The notes under the pieces: model-generated
Told to the model about the DNA's origin: nothing
Databases searched by the model: none
The model's input: the letters and a program-made list of their open reading frames with translations, nothing else
Assembly: GCF_007923295.1 (NCBI RefSeq)
Contig: NZ_VOIR01000016.1
Coordinates: 1-64,000 of the forward strand
Direction: 5' to 3'
DNA: 64,000 bases
Source: Agrococcus sediminis
GTDB taxonomy: Bacteria; Actinomycetota; Actinomycetes; Actinomycetales; Microbacteriaceae
Position numbers and translations under genes: made by a program
Part shown: piece by piece, positions 55,505 to 64,000 of the stretch
Numbering within the stretch: the first letter of the stretch is position 1
How the letters are laid out: each line of letters starts with the position of its first letter

Positions 55505-57541
55505 ATGACCAACCCCTTCCTCGCGCCGAGCGCGCTCCCGTACCAGCTGCCGCCGTTCGCCGACATCCGCGACGAGCACTACGAGGAGGCCTTCGAGGCC
55601 GGATTCGCCGAGCAGGCTGCCGAGGTGCGCGCGATCGTCGAGCAGGCCGACGCGCCGACCTTCGAGAACACGATGGAGCCGCTCGAGCGCAGCGGCCAGA
55701 CGCTCTCGCGCGTCGCGCGCGTCTTCTGGAGCATGACGTCGACCGACTCGACGCCCTTCCTCGAGGAGCTCGAGGAGCGCTACGCGCCGCGCTTCGCCGC
55801 GCACGCCGACTCGATCACCCTCGACCCGCGCCTGTACGCGCGCGTGGCAGCGCTGCAGAGCGCTCCGGATGCGTCGTGGACGCCCGAGCAGCGCTACCTC
55901 GTCGAGCGCCGCCACACCGAGATGACGGTCGCGGGCGCAGGCCTCGACGACGCGGCGCGCGAGCGCCTCAAGGAGCTCAACCAGCAGATCGCGACGCTCA
56001 CGACCCGGTTCGACAAGCACCTGCAGGCCGACACCAACGACCTCGCCGTGGTGATCGACGACCCGGCCGAGCTCGACGGGCTGAGCGACGGCGAGCGCTC
56101 GGCCGCCGCGGCCGCCGCGGCCGACCGCGGTCTCGAGGGCAAGGCCCTCATCACCCTGCCGCTGTTCTCGGGCCACCCGTGGCTCGCGTCGCTCACGAAC
56201 CGCGACGTCCGTCGGCGCGTCATGGAGGCATCCCTCGCCCGCGGCACGCGCGGCAACGAGCACGACAACCGCGAGACGGTGCTCGAGCTCACGGCGCTGC
56301 GGGCCGAGCGCGCGCAGCTGCTCGGCTTCGCCACGCACGCGCACGCCGTCACCGCCGACGAGACGGCGCGCACCCCCGAGGCGGTGCTCGCGATGCTCAC
56401 CCGGCTCGCCGCCCCGGCCGCGGCGAACGCGCGCGCCGAGGCCGCCGCCCTGCAGGCGCAGATCGACGCGGCCGGCGAGTCCTACGAGCTCGCCGCCTGG
56501 GACTGGGACTACTGGACCGAGAAGGAGCGCACCGCGCGCTTCGACGTCGACACCGCGGCGCTGCGCCCCTACTTCGAGGCCGAGCGCGTGCTGCAGGACG
56601 GCGTCTTCCACGCCGCGACGCAGGTCTACGGCGTCACGTTCCAGGAGCGGCACGACCTCGTCGGCTACCACCCCGACGTGCGCGTGTTCGAGGTGCGCAA
56701 CGACGACGGCAGCGAGGTCGGGCTGTACCTGCTCGACCTGTACACGCGCGACGCGAAGCGCGGCGGCGCGTGGATGAACTCGCTCATCCAGCAGAACGCG
56801 CTGCTCGGGCACCCGACCGTCGTGATGAACAACCTCAACGTGCCGAAGCCGCCCGCGGGCACGCCGACGCTCCTCACCTTCGACGAGACGACGACGCTCT
56901 TCCACGAGTTCGGCCACGCCCTGCACGGCCTGTTCGCGCAGGTCACCTACCCGTCGCTCGGCGGCACGAACGTCTTCCGCGACTTCGTCGAGTTCCCCAG
57001 CCAGGTGAACGAGATGTGGATGCTGTGGCCCGGCATCGTCGAGCACTACGCGCGGCACATCGAGACCGGCGAGCCGCTGCCCGCCGACGTCGTCGAGCGC
57101 CTGCAGGCGTCGGAGACCTTCAACCAGGGGCACGACACGAGCGAGTACCTCGCCGCGGCGCTGCTCGACCAGGCGTGGCACGCGCGCGTCGCCGGCGACA
57201 CCGTCGTCGACGTGGCCGACTTCGAGCGCGACGCGCTCGACAGCGTCGGGCTGCTGAGCGACACCGTGCCGACCCGCTACTCGACGGGCTACTTCCAGCA
57301 CGTCTTCTCGGGCGGCTACTCGGCCGGCTACTACTCCTACATCTGGTCGGAGGTGATGGACGCCGACACGGTCGAGTGGTTCAAGCAGCAGCCGTCGATC
57401 CGCGAGGCGGGCCAGCGCTTCCGCGACCGGCTGCTCGGCGTCGGCGGCTCGAAGGACCCGCTCGAGGCGTTCCGCGACTTCCGCGGCCGCGACGCCGAGC
57501 TGCAGCCGCTGCTCGAGCGCCGCGGGCTGACCGCGGCCTGA
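55505..57541 (+). CDS. M3 family zinc metallopeptidase (Dcp/oligopeptidase A type)
   Basis: This 678-aa cytosolic peptidase degrades short peptides. The Zn site is FHEFGHALHGLF (HEFGH at about residues 468-472), with the third ligand Glu expected in the following DFVEFPSQVNEMW. The layout and PFLAPSALPYQLPPF start match peptidyl-dipeptidase Dcp. TAGGGT lies 6 nt before the ATG with no Shine-Dalgarno, so the mRNA is likely leaderless. Confidence 0.95.
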   Translation: MTNPFLAPSALPYQLPPFADIRDEHYEEAFEAGFAEQAAEVRAIVEQADAPTFENTMEPLERSGQTLSRVARVFWSMTSTDSTPFLEELEERYAPRFAAHADSITLDPRLYARVAALQSAPDASWTPEQRYLVERRHTEMTVAGAGLDDAARERLKELNQQIATLTTRFDKHLQADTNDLAVVIDDPAELDGLSDGERSAAAAAAADRGLEGKALITLPLFSGHPWLASLTNRDVRRRVMEASLARGTRGNEHDNRETVLELTALRAERAQLLGFATHAHAVTADETARTPEAVLAMLTRLAAPAAANARAEAAALQAQIDAAGESYELAAWDWDYWTEKERTARFDVDTAALRPYFEAERVLQDGVFHAATQVYGVTFQERHDLVGYHPDVRVFEVRNDDGSEVGLYLLDLYTRDAKRGGAWMNSLIQQNALLGHPTVVMNNLNVPKPPAGTPTLLTFDETTTLFHEFGHALHGLFAQVTYPSLGGTNVFRDFVEFPSQVNEMWMLWPGIVEHYARHIETGEPLPADVVERLQASETFNQGHDTSEYLAAALLDQAWHARVAGDTVVDVADFERDALDSVGLLSDTVPTRYSTGYFQHVFSGGYSAGYYSYIWSEVMDADTVEWFKQQPSIREAGQRFRDRLLGVGGSKDPLEAFRDFRGRDAELQPLLERRGLTAA

Positions 57542-57548
57542 CCTGCGC

Positions 57549-57577
57549 CGGGCCGGGCCCCTATCGGGCCCGGCCCG
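57549..57577. terminator. bidirectional terminator overlapping the permease stop
   Basis: CGGGCCGGGCCC (57549-57560) pairs exactly with 57566-57577 around loop CTATC. The loop holds the minus-strand TAG (57563-57561) of the FhuB-type permease, and the right arm encodes its last residues (GRAR). It separates two convergent genes with only 19 bp between stops. Confidence 0.75.
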
Positions 57578-59591
57578 CCTGCAGCACGAGCCAGATGAAG
57601 TACGGGATGCCCACGAGCGCGGTCATCACGCCGGCGGGCAGCTGCGCGGGGGCGATGAGCGTGCGCCCGAGGGTGTCGGCGAGCAGCGTCAGCGTGCCGC
57701 CGAGGAGCGCGGCGAGCGGCAGCAGCACCCGGTGGCGGGCGCCGACCATCGCCCGGGCCGCGTGGGGCGCGACCAGGCCGACGAACGCCACGACGCCGAT
57801 CGCCGCGACCGCCGTCGAGGCGAGCGCCACCGAGAGCGCGAGCGCCACGACCTGCACCGCCGACAGCCGCACGCCGAGCAGGCGCGGCGTCGCCTCGTCG
57901 AGCTGGGCGAGGTCGAGGTCGCGGTGCATCCACACGAGCGCCACCACGGCCACGACGATCGCCGTCGCGACCGGCAGCACGTCCTCGAAGCCCCGGCCGT
58001 AGGTGCTCCCGGCGAGCCACACGATCGCCTTGCCCCGGTTCCAGGGGTCGGTGACGACGATGAGCAGGCTCGTGAGCGCCGCCGTCGCCGCCGAGAGCGC
58101 GATGCCGGTCAGCACGAGCCGGAGGCTCCCGAGGCGTCGCCAGCCGACGAGCGCGAGCACGAGGGCTCCCGCGAGCGCGCCGCCGGCCAGCGCGCCCGCG
58201 GCCACGAGCCGTCCGACCGCCACGGGCACGAGCGTGATGACGCCGACGGCGCCGAGCCCCGCCCCGCCGGCGACGCCGAGCAGGTACGGATCGGCGAGCG
58301 CGTTGCGTGCGACGGCCTGCACGAGCGCGCCCGAGAGCGCGAGCGCGACGCCGGCGAGCACGGCTGCCGCCACGCGCGGCGTGCGCGTGTCGAGCGTGAC
58401 CCGCACCGCGTCGCCCGCGCGGCCGGCGAGCCAGTTCGCGACGTCGCCGAGCAGCAGCATGCGGTCGCCGAGCAGCACCGCGCCCACCGTGAGCGCGACG
58501 AGCACGAGCGCGGCGACCGCGATCGGCGGCCACCCGCGGCGCGACAGCGTGCGCGCCCCGAGCACCGACATCGACTCGGTCTCGGCCGCGCCCGCGACGG
58601 TGCGCGCGAGCACGACGATGCAGACGGCGCCGACGAGGCTCGTGACGACGCCCGTCGGCACGTCGAGCGAGCCGGTGCCGCCGAGCACCGCGCGCAGCAG
58701 CACGTCGGCGCCGACGACGAGCACGGCGCCCGCGAGCGCGGCGAGCGGGATCGCGGTGCTGTGGCGCGCGGCGCCGGGGATCCGGGCGACGAGCAGCCGC
58801 ACCACGATCGGCGCCGCGAGCCCGACGAATCCGATGGGGCCGGCGATCGCGACCGCCGCGGCGGCGAGCGCGACCGAGGCGACGAGCGTGCCGAGCCGCA
58901 GGCGGCCGACGCCGACGCCGAGCGTCGTGGCCGCCTCCTCGCCGAGCGCGAGCACGTCGAGCCTGCGGGCGAGCAGCAGCAGCACCGCGATGCCGACGAG
59001 CACGACCGGCAGCAGCTGCGCGACCGTGCCGATGCCGTTCTGCGACAGCCGGCCGACGCCCCAGGCGAAGAGCCCCGCGTTCTCCTCCTCGGCGAGGATG
59101 ATCGCCACCGTCGTCACCGACTGCAGCGCGAGCGCGAGGGCGGTGCCGACGAGCACCATCTGGGTGGTCGAGCCGCGGCCCCGGCCGATCGCGACGACGG
59201 CGAGCGCCGCGGCGAGGCCGCCGGCGAAGGCGAGGCCCGCGCCGCCGAGCCCGGGGAGGCTCACCCCCAGCATCGCGGCGATGCCGATCGCCGCGCCCGC
59301 GCCGCCGTTCACGGCGAGCGTGTCGGGCGAGGCGAGCGGGTTGCCGGTGAGCGTCTGCATCGCGTAGCCCGCGGCGCCGAGCGCGAGCCCGACGACGATC
59401 GCAGCGGCGATGCGGGGCAGCCGGCTCTCGACGATCACCGAGGCGTTGCCCTGGTCGCCGCCGAGCCACGCGAGCAGCTCTGCGGCGCCGAGCTGCGTGG
59501 TGCCCTGCGTGGCGTGCCAGGCCGAGAGCGCGACGAGTGCGACGAGGAGGGCCGCGCCGAGCGCGAGCCCTCCCGGTCGGACGCGGGTCAC
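57561..59591 (-). CDS. FecCD-type iron-siderophore permease, two modules fused (FhuB-like)
   Basis: The 676-aa membrane protein contains two FecCD domains. The first (about 1-330) has RLPRIAAAIVVGLALGAAGYAMQTLTGNPLASPDTLAVNGGAG and GFVGLAAPIVVRLL; the second (about 345-676) repeats this as RTPRVAAAVLAGVALALSGALVQAVARNALADPYLLGVAGGAG and AFVGLVAPHAARAMVG. Such fusions act as a complete permease for Fe-siderophores. Its GTG overlaps the binding-protein stop (GTGA). Confidence 0.95.
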   Translation of the reverse strand: MTRVRPGGLALGAALLVALVALSAWHATQGTTQLGAAELLAWLGGDQGNASVIVESRLPRIAAAIVVGLALGAAGYAMQTLTGNPLASPDTLAVNGGAGAAIGIAAMLGVSLPGLGGAGLAFAGGLAAALAVVAIGRGRGSTTQMVLVGTALALALQSVTTVAIILAEEENAGLFAWGVGRLSQNGIGTVAQLLPVVLVGIAVLLLLARRLDVLALGEEAATTLGVGVGRLRLGTLVASVALAAAAVAIAGPIGFVGLAAPIVVRLLVARIPGAARHSTAIPLAALAGAVLVVGADVLLRAVLGGTGSLDVPTGVVTSLVGAVCIVVLARTVAGAAETESMSVLGARTLSRRGWPPIAVAALVLVALTVGAVLLGDRMLLLGDVANWLAGRAGDAVRVTLDTRTPRVAAAVLAGVALALSGALVQAVARNALADPYLLGVAGGAGLGAVGVITLVPVAVGRLVAAGALAGGALAGALVLALVGWRRLGSLRLVLTGIALSAATAALTSLLIVVTDPWNRGKAIVWLAGSTYGRGFEDVLPVATAIVVAVVALVWMHRDLDLAQLDEATPRLLGVRLSAVQVVALALSVALASTAVAAIGVVAFVGLVAPHAARAMVGARHRVLLPLAALLGGTLTLLADTLGRTLIAPAQLPAGVMTALVGIPYFIWLVLQAGRAR

Positions 59592-60589
59592 GGCGTGGGC
59601 GCGAGCGACGCGACGATCGCGTCGAGGTAGGCAGCCATCGAGTCGACGCCGCCGAATAGCCAGATGCCGTCGGGCAGGCGGTGCACGTTGCCCGCCTGCA
59701 CGGTGGGCAGGCCCGTCCAGATCTCGTTCGAGGCGAGCTGGTCGCGGAACACGTCGCGCTCGCCCACGGTCATGTAGATGATGTGCGTGTCGTCGCCGAG
59801 CGCCGTCAGGCCCTCGACATCGGTGGCGCCGAGCCCGTACTGCGGGTCGCCCTCGCCGGGCCAGCCGTTGACGAAGCCCGCCTCCTCGAACACGGCCGGC
59901 AGCAGCGCGCCGTCGGCGTAGGGGCGGATCTCGACCTGGCCGCCCGTCTCGTAGCCGTCCATGTGCGCGAGCGACGTGCCCGCGAGGCCCGCCTCCTCGA
60001 CCTCGGCGGCCACCTCGGCGACGTGCGCCTCGAAGTCGGCGATCGCCGACTCGGCAGCCTCGAGCCCGCCGGTGGCCTCGCCGACGAGGCGCAGGTCGTC
60101 GAGCATCGTCTCGAGCGGCGCGGATGCGTCGGCGCCCTGGAGGACGAGCACGGGCGCGATGGCCTCGAGGTCGGCGTAGGCCGCGTCGTCACGGCCCGCG
60201 ACGGCGACGATCAGGTCGGGCGCGAGGGCCGCGATCGCGTCGATCGACGGCTCCGTGCGCGTGCCGACGTCGGTGGGCTCGCCCTCGAGCGGCGCGCCGA
60301 CCCCGGCCCAGTCCTCGTAGCCGGCGACGTCGGCGACGCCGACCGGCTCGATGCCGACCGTCTGCAGGTGCTCGACGGCGACCCACTCGAGCGCGACGAC
60401 GTCCTCGACGCCGGCGGGGATCTCGACGGCCTCGCCGCGCGCATCCGTCACCGTCACCGCGGAGGCCTCGGGCTCGGCCGGGGTCGTCTCGGCGGCGGGC
60501 TCGGTGGTGCCGCACGCGGCGAGCGTGAGCGCCGTGAGCGCTGCCGCGCCGGCGAGCAGCGACCGGGACAGCGGGGTTCGCTGGGACAT
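59588..60589 (-). CDS. iron-siderophore ABC transporter substrate-binding lipoprotein
   Basis: The 333-aa FepB/FhuD-type protein has lipobox ALTLAAC (Cys at about 26) after a basic n-region. The class III fold has VTVTDARGEAVEIPAGVEDVVALEWVAVEHLQTVGIEPVGVADV and IAALAPDLIVAVAGRDDAAYADLEAIAPVLV. GAGGAAGGA stands before ATG 60589, so that start is preferred over one 45 nt upstream. It lies between the ATPase and permease genes. Confidence 0.93.
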   Translation of the reverse strand: MSQRTPLSRSLLAGAAALTALTLAACGTTEPAAETTPAEPEASAVTVTDARGEAVEIPAGVEDVVALEWVAVEHLQTVGIEPVGVADVAGYEDWAGVGAPLEGEPTDVGTRTEPSIDAIAALAPDLIVAVAGRDDAAYADLEAIAPVLVLQGADASAPLETMLDDLRLVGEATGGLEAAESAIADFEAHVAEVAAEVEEAGLAGTSLAHMDGYETGGQVEIRPYADGALLPAVFEEAGFVNGWPGEGDPQYGLGATDVEGLTALGDDTHIIYMTVGERDVFRDQLASNEIWTGLPTVQAGNVHRLPDGIWLFGGVDSMAAYLDAIVASLAPTP

Positions 60590-60630
60590 GGGGATCCTTC
60601 CTCGGGCGCTCGGCCCGACGGGGTGGAGGG

Positions 60631-61449
60631 TCACGCGGCGCGCGACACGACCGGCCGACGGCGGAGCCGCTGCGGCCGGATGCGGAGGCCGTCGGACGAC
60701 GGCTCGACATCGATGGGCACCTCGTAGGCGGCGCTCAGCCGCTCGGCGGTGAGCACCTCCTCGGGCTTGCCGGCCGCGACGATGCGCCCGTGCACGAGGA
60801 GGACGACCTCGTCGGCGACCTCGGCCGCCTGCTCGAGGTCGTGCAGCACGATGCCGACGGCGACGCCGTCGTCGGCGAGGTCGCGGACGATCTCGAGGAT
60901 CTCGCGCTGGTAGCGCACGTCAAGGAAGGTCGTGGGCTCGTCGAGCAGCACGATGCCGGTCTCCTGCGCGAGGCACGTGGCGAGCCAGACGCGCTGGCGC
61001 TGGCCGCCGGAGAGCTGCGAGACCGGCTGCTCGGCGAGCTCGGCGATGCCGGTCGCGGCCATCGCACGGTCGATCACGTCGTCGCCGCGCGGGTCGCCGC
61101 CGCGGAAGCGGCCGCGGTGCGCGAACCGGCCGTAGGCGACGACCTCGCGCACGCGCACGCCCGACGGATCGGGGTGCGACTGCGCGAGCAGCGCGATGCG
61201 GCGGGCGAGCTCGCGCTCCCCCAGCGACGCGGCGTCGGCCCCGTCGGCGAAGACGACGGCCCCCTCGCTCGGGCGGTGCAGCGCCGTGAGGCCGCGCAGC
61301 AGCGTCGACTTGCCGCTGCCGTTCGGGCCGACGAGGGCCGTGACGCATCCGGGAGCGAGCGCGATGGAGGCGCGGTGGACGATCTCGTCGCGCCCGTAGG
61401 CGAGGCTCACGTCGGTGGCGCGCAGGGCGTCCGGCTCCGGGAGGGTCAC
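60631..61449 (-). CDS. iron-siderophore ABC transporter ATP-binding protein (FecE/FhuC type)
   Basis: The 272-aa ATPase shows Walker A VGPNGSGKSTLLRG, Q-loop ALLAQSHPDP, signature QLSGGQRQRVWLA and Walker B GIVLLDEPTTFLD. It powers the fused permease downstream. GTG at 61449 directly abuts a DtxR/IdeR-like palindrome and lies 6 nt from TATCCT, so iron should switch the whole operon through a leaderless promoter. Confidence 0.96.
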   Translation of the reverse strand: MTLPEPDALRATDVSLAYGRDEIVHRASIALAPGCVTALVGPNGSGKSTLLRGLTALHRPSEGAVVFADGADAASLGERELARRIALLAQSHPDPSGVRVREVVAYGRFAHRGRFRGGDPRGDDVIDRAMAATGIAELAEQPVSQLSGGQRQRVWLATCLAQETGIVLLDEPTTFLDVRYQREILEIVRDLADDGVAVGIVLHDLEQAAEVADEVVLLVHGRIVAAGKPEEVLTAERLSAAYEVPIDVEPSSDGLRIRPQRLRRRPVVSRAA

Positions 61450-61471
61450 GAGGTAAGGATAGGCTTACCTC
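61450..61471. promoter_or_regulatory. DtxR/IdeR iron box overlapping a leaderless promoter
   Basis: GAGGTAAG (61450-61457) is the exact inverse of CTTACCTC (61464-61471) with a 6-bp centre; the sequence resembles the TTAGGTTAGSCTAACCTAA consensus. The -10 TATCCT (61461-61456, minus strand) is inside it and the GTG start begins at the next base. Fe-bound DtxR would block transcription. Confidence 0.85.
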
Positions 61472-61496
61472 ACCCCCGGAGGCAATTCCGTCGGCG

Positions 61497-62774
<1,278 letters not shown>

Positions 62775-62892
62775 CTCGCTCTCACCATCCTCTGGGGCGC
62801 AGGCCGCGCCCGTGCATGAAGCCTAGACGAGGGCGGTGACAGCGCGACCGACCACGCCGCCCGCGCGCAGATCCGGACCGTAGGCTGGAGGC

Positions 62893-63522
62893 ATGCATGC
62901 CGCCATCGCCGCGCTCGCGGCCGTCCTCCTCCTGCCCGCCCACGCATCCGTCATCGACTCGACGCCCGCCGACGGCGACACCCTCACCGCGCAGCCGGGC
63001 ACGTTCAGCGTCGTCATGAACGAGGAGATCCTCGCGCTCGAGGGCGCCGACGGCGGCAACGCGATGCAGCTGACCGACGCCGAGGGCCGCTTCTACGGCG
63101 ACGGCTGCCTCGCCGTCGACGGCGACACGCTCTCGCTCGACGCCGAGCTCGGCGAGGCGGGCGACTACACGCTCACCTACCAGATCGTCTCGGCCGACGG
63201 CCACCCGGTCGACGGCACCGTCGCCTTCGCGTTCGAGCCCGAGGCCGGCGCCGAGGGCGCCCCCGGGGCCGAGACCGCGCCGGTGTGCGGGGAGGCCGCC
63301 GAGGAGACCCCCGCGGCGACGGAGCCCGCCGAGCCCGAGGCGACCTCCGACGCCCCGGCCGCCACGGCATCCGCCGACCAGGGCACGGGCGCCGAGGAGC
63401 CGGCCGAGGCGGAGGGCCAGTTCCCGTTCGTCGCGATCGGCATCCTCGCGGTGCTCGGCGTGCTCGCGGTGATCGCGTACACGATCAACCGCGGCTCGCG
63501 CACCCGCCGCGACCGCGCCTGA
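62893..63522 (+). CDS. CopC-domain secreted protein with C-terminal membrane anchor
   Basis: The 209-aa protein has a signal peptide (MHAAIAALAAVLLLPAHA) followed at once by SVIDSTPADGDTL and a CopC-like beta sandwich ending YTLTYQIVSADGHPVDGTVAFAFEP (about 20-118). An Ala/Glu/Pro linker and one membrane helix (FPFVAIGILAVLGVLAVIAYTI) follow, and the tail is basic. The first residue after cleavage is not the usual Cu-binding His, but GHPVDG keeps the C-terminal His. TAGGCT lies 6 nt before the ATG. It sits between clpX and clpP on the opposite strand. Confidence 0.88.
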   Translation: MHAAIAALAAVLLLPAHASVIDSTPADGDTLTAQPGTFSVVMNEEILALEGADGGNAMQLTDAEGRFYGDGCLAVDGDTLSLDAELGEAGDYTLTYQIVSADGHPVDGTVAFAFEPEAGAEGAPGAETAPVCGEAAEETPAATEPAEPEATSDAPAATASADQGTGAEEPAEAEGQFPFVAIGILAVLGVLAVIAYTINRGSRTRRDRA

Positions 63523-63530
63523 CGCACGGC

Positions 63531-63564
63531 GAAGGCCCGGCACCTCGAGGGGTGCCGGGCCTTC
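63531..63564. terminator. bidirectional terminator between copC-like gene and clpP
   Basis: A perfect 14-bp stem GAAGGCCCGGCACC/GGTGCCGGGCCTTC with a 6-nt loop lies between the two convergent stops. It ends in TTC on the plus strand and the same arm reads out on the minus. Confidence 0.85.
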
Positions 63565-63581
63565 GTCTCGCTCGCTGCTGC

Positions 63582-64000
63582 TCAGCCGAGCAGCTGCGGC
63601 GCCGTCTTGCGGCTCGTGAGCACCTGGTCGATGAGGCCGTACTCGAGCGCCTCCTCGGCCGAGAGGAAGGTGTCGCGCTCGATGTCCTTCGACACCTGCT
63701 CGACCTCCTTCTTGGAGTGCTTCGACAGCGTCTCCTCGAGCCAGCCGCGCATGCGCAGCACCTCGCGCGCCTGGATCTCTATGTCGGATGCCTGGCCGCG
63801 GCCGGCGTCGGACGTCGCCGGCTGGTGGATGAGGATGCGGGCGTTCGGCAGCGCGAGGCGCTTGCCGGGCTCGCCCGCGGCGAGCAGCACGGCCGCGGCC
63901 GATGCCGCCTGGCCGAGGCACACGGTCTGCACCGCGGGCCGGATGTACTGCATCGTGTCGTAGATCGCCGTCATGGCCGTGAACGAGCCGCCGGGCGAGT
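63582..64000 (-). CDS. clpP: ClpP protease subunit, N terminus outside the window
   Basis: The visible ~139 residues cover the catalytic centre: [14 protein letters not shown] with the active Ser and [16 protein letters not shown] with the His, then the handle region [58 protein letters not shown] matches the ClpP2 type of Actinobacteria, where ClpP1 is normally encoded just upstream (beyond the edge). The frame is still open at 64000. Confidence 0.95.
   Translation of the reverse strand, partial: SPGGSFTAMTAIYDTMQYIRPAVQTVCLGQAASAAAVLLAAGEPGKRLALPNARILIHQPATSDAGRGQASDIEIQAREVLRMRGWLEETLSKHSKKEVEQVSKDIERDTFLSAEEALEYGLIDQVLTSRKTAPQLLG

Overview
This window looks like chromosome from a very high-GC actinobacterium, most likely Microbacteriaceae (an Agrococcus-like genus is a guess from gene content and order). 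Supporting signs are strong G/C third positions, frequent GTG starts, 4-bp ATGA/GTGA gene overlaps, an actinobacterial translational T-box before ileS, a DtxR/IdeR-type iron box, and the order ileS-folC-DUF4233-ndk near rne-rplU-rpmA-obgE-proB-proA-nadD-rsfS. I see no prophage, CRISPR array or intact insertion sequence. The only hint of mobility is a repeat pair at the extreme left edge.

Layout. 1-2.4 kb: tRNA-Ala(GGC) and the KtrB/KtrA potassium transporter. 2.4-3.6 kb: a YibE/F membrane protein. 3.7-12.2 kb: a seven-gene minus-strand operon for branched-chain keto acid and leucine breakdown (BCKDH E1alpha, E1beta, E2; acyl-CoA carboxylase beta and biotinylated alpha; MaoC; CitE-like lyase), divergent from an Lrp/AsnC regulator. 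12.9-13.8 kb: a two-domain VOC dioxygenase. 13.8-24.5 kb: a nine-gene minus-strand operon headed by a LacI regulator with a perfect 20-bp operator, encoding two sugar ABC permeases, a binding lipoprotein, two divergent ADP-ribosylglycohydrolase-fold proteins, a TIM-barrel/formylglycine-enzyme-like fusion, a CaiB-type CoA transferase and a second CitE-like lyase. This is the best candidate for an undescribed catabolic system. 24.6-31.7 kb: a tandem repeat, then rsfS, an unknown membrane protein, nadD, a small membrane protein, proA, a second repeat cluster, proB, obgE, rpmA and rplU.

31.7-43 kb: a DUF4031 protein, rne/rng, a LysE exporter, VKOR, ndk, DUF4233, folC, ileS with its T-box, and DUF4097. 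42.7-50.9 kb: a NarL/DesK-type two-component system, two lipoproteins (the second with an apparent frameshift in its signal peptide), a class IV aminotransferase, a lipoprotein, a TetR regulator divergent from an MHS transporter, fructosamine kinase and a 57-aa membrane protein. 51-57.5 kb: valS and a small partner, a 31-aa ORF behind a winged-helix regulator, a methyltransferase and an M3 oligopeptidase. 57.5-61.5 kb: an iron-siderophore ABC operon under a DtxR-type box. 61.5-64 kb: clpX, a CopC-domain protein and the 3' part of clpP.

Regulation: at least fourteen starts are preceded by TANNNT placed 5-8 nt before the start codon, the geometry of leaderless transcription. Convergent gene pairs are separated by long perfect hairpins.
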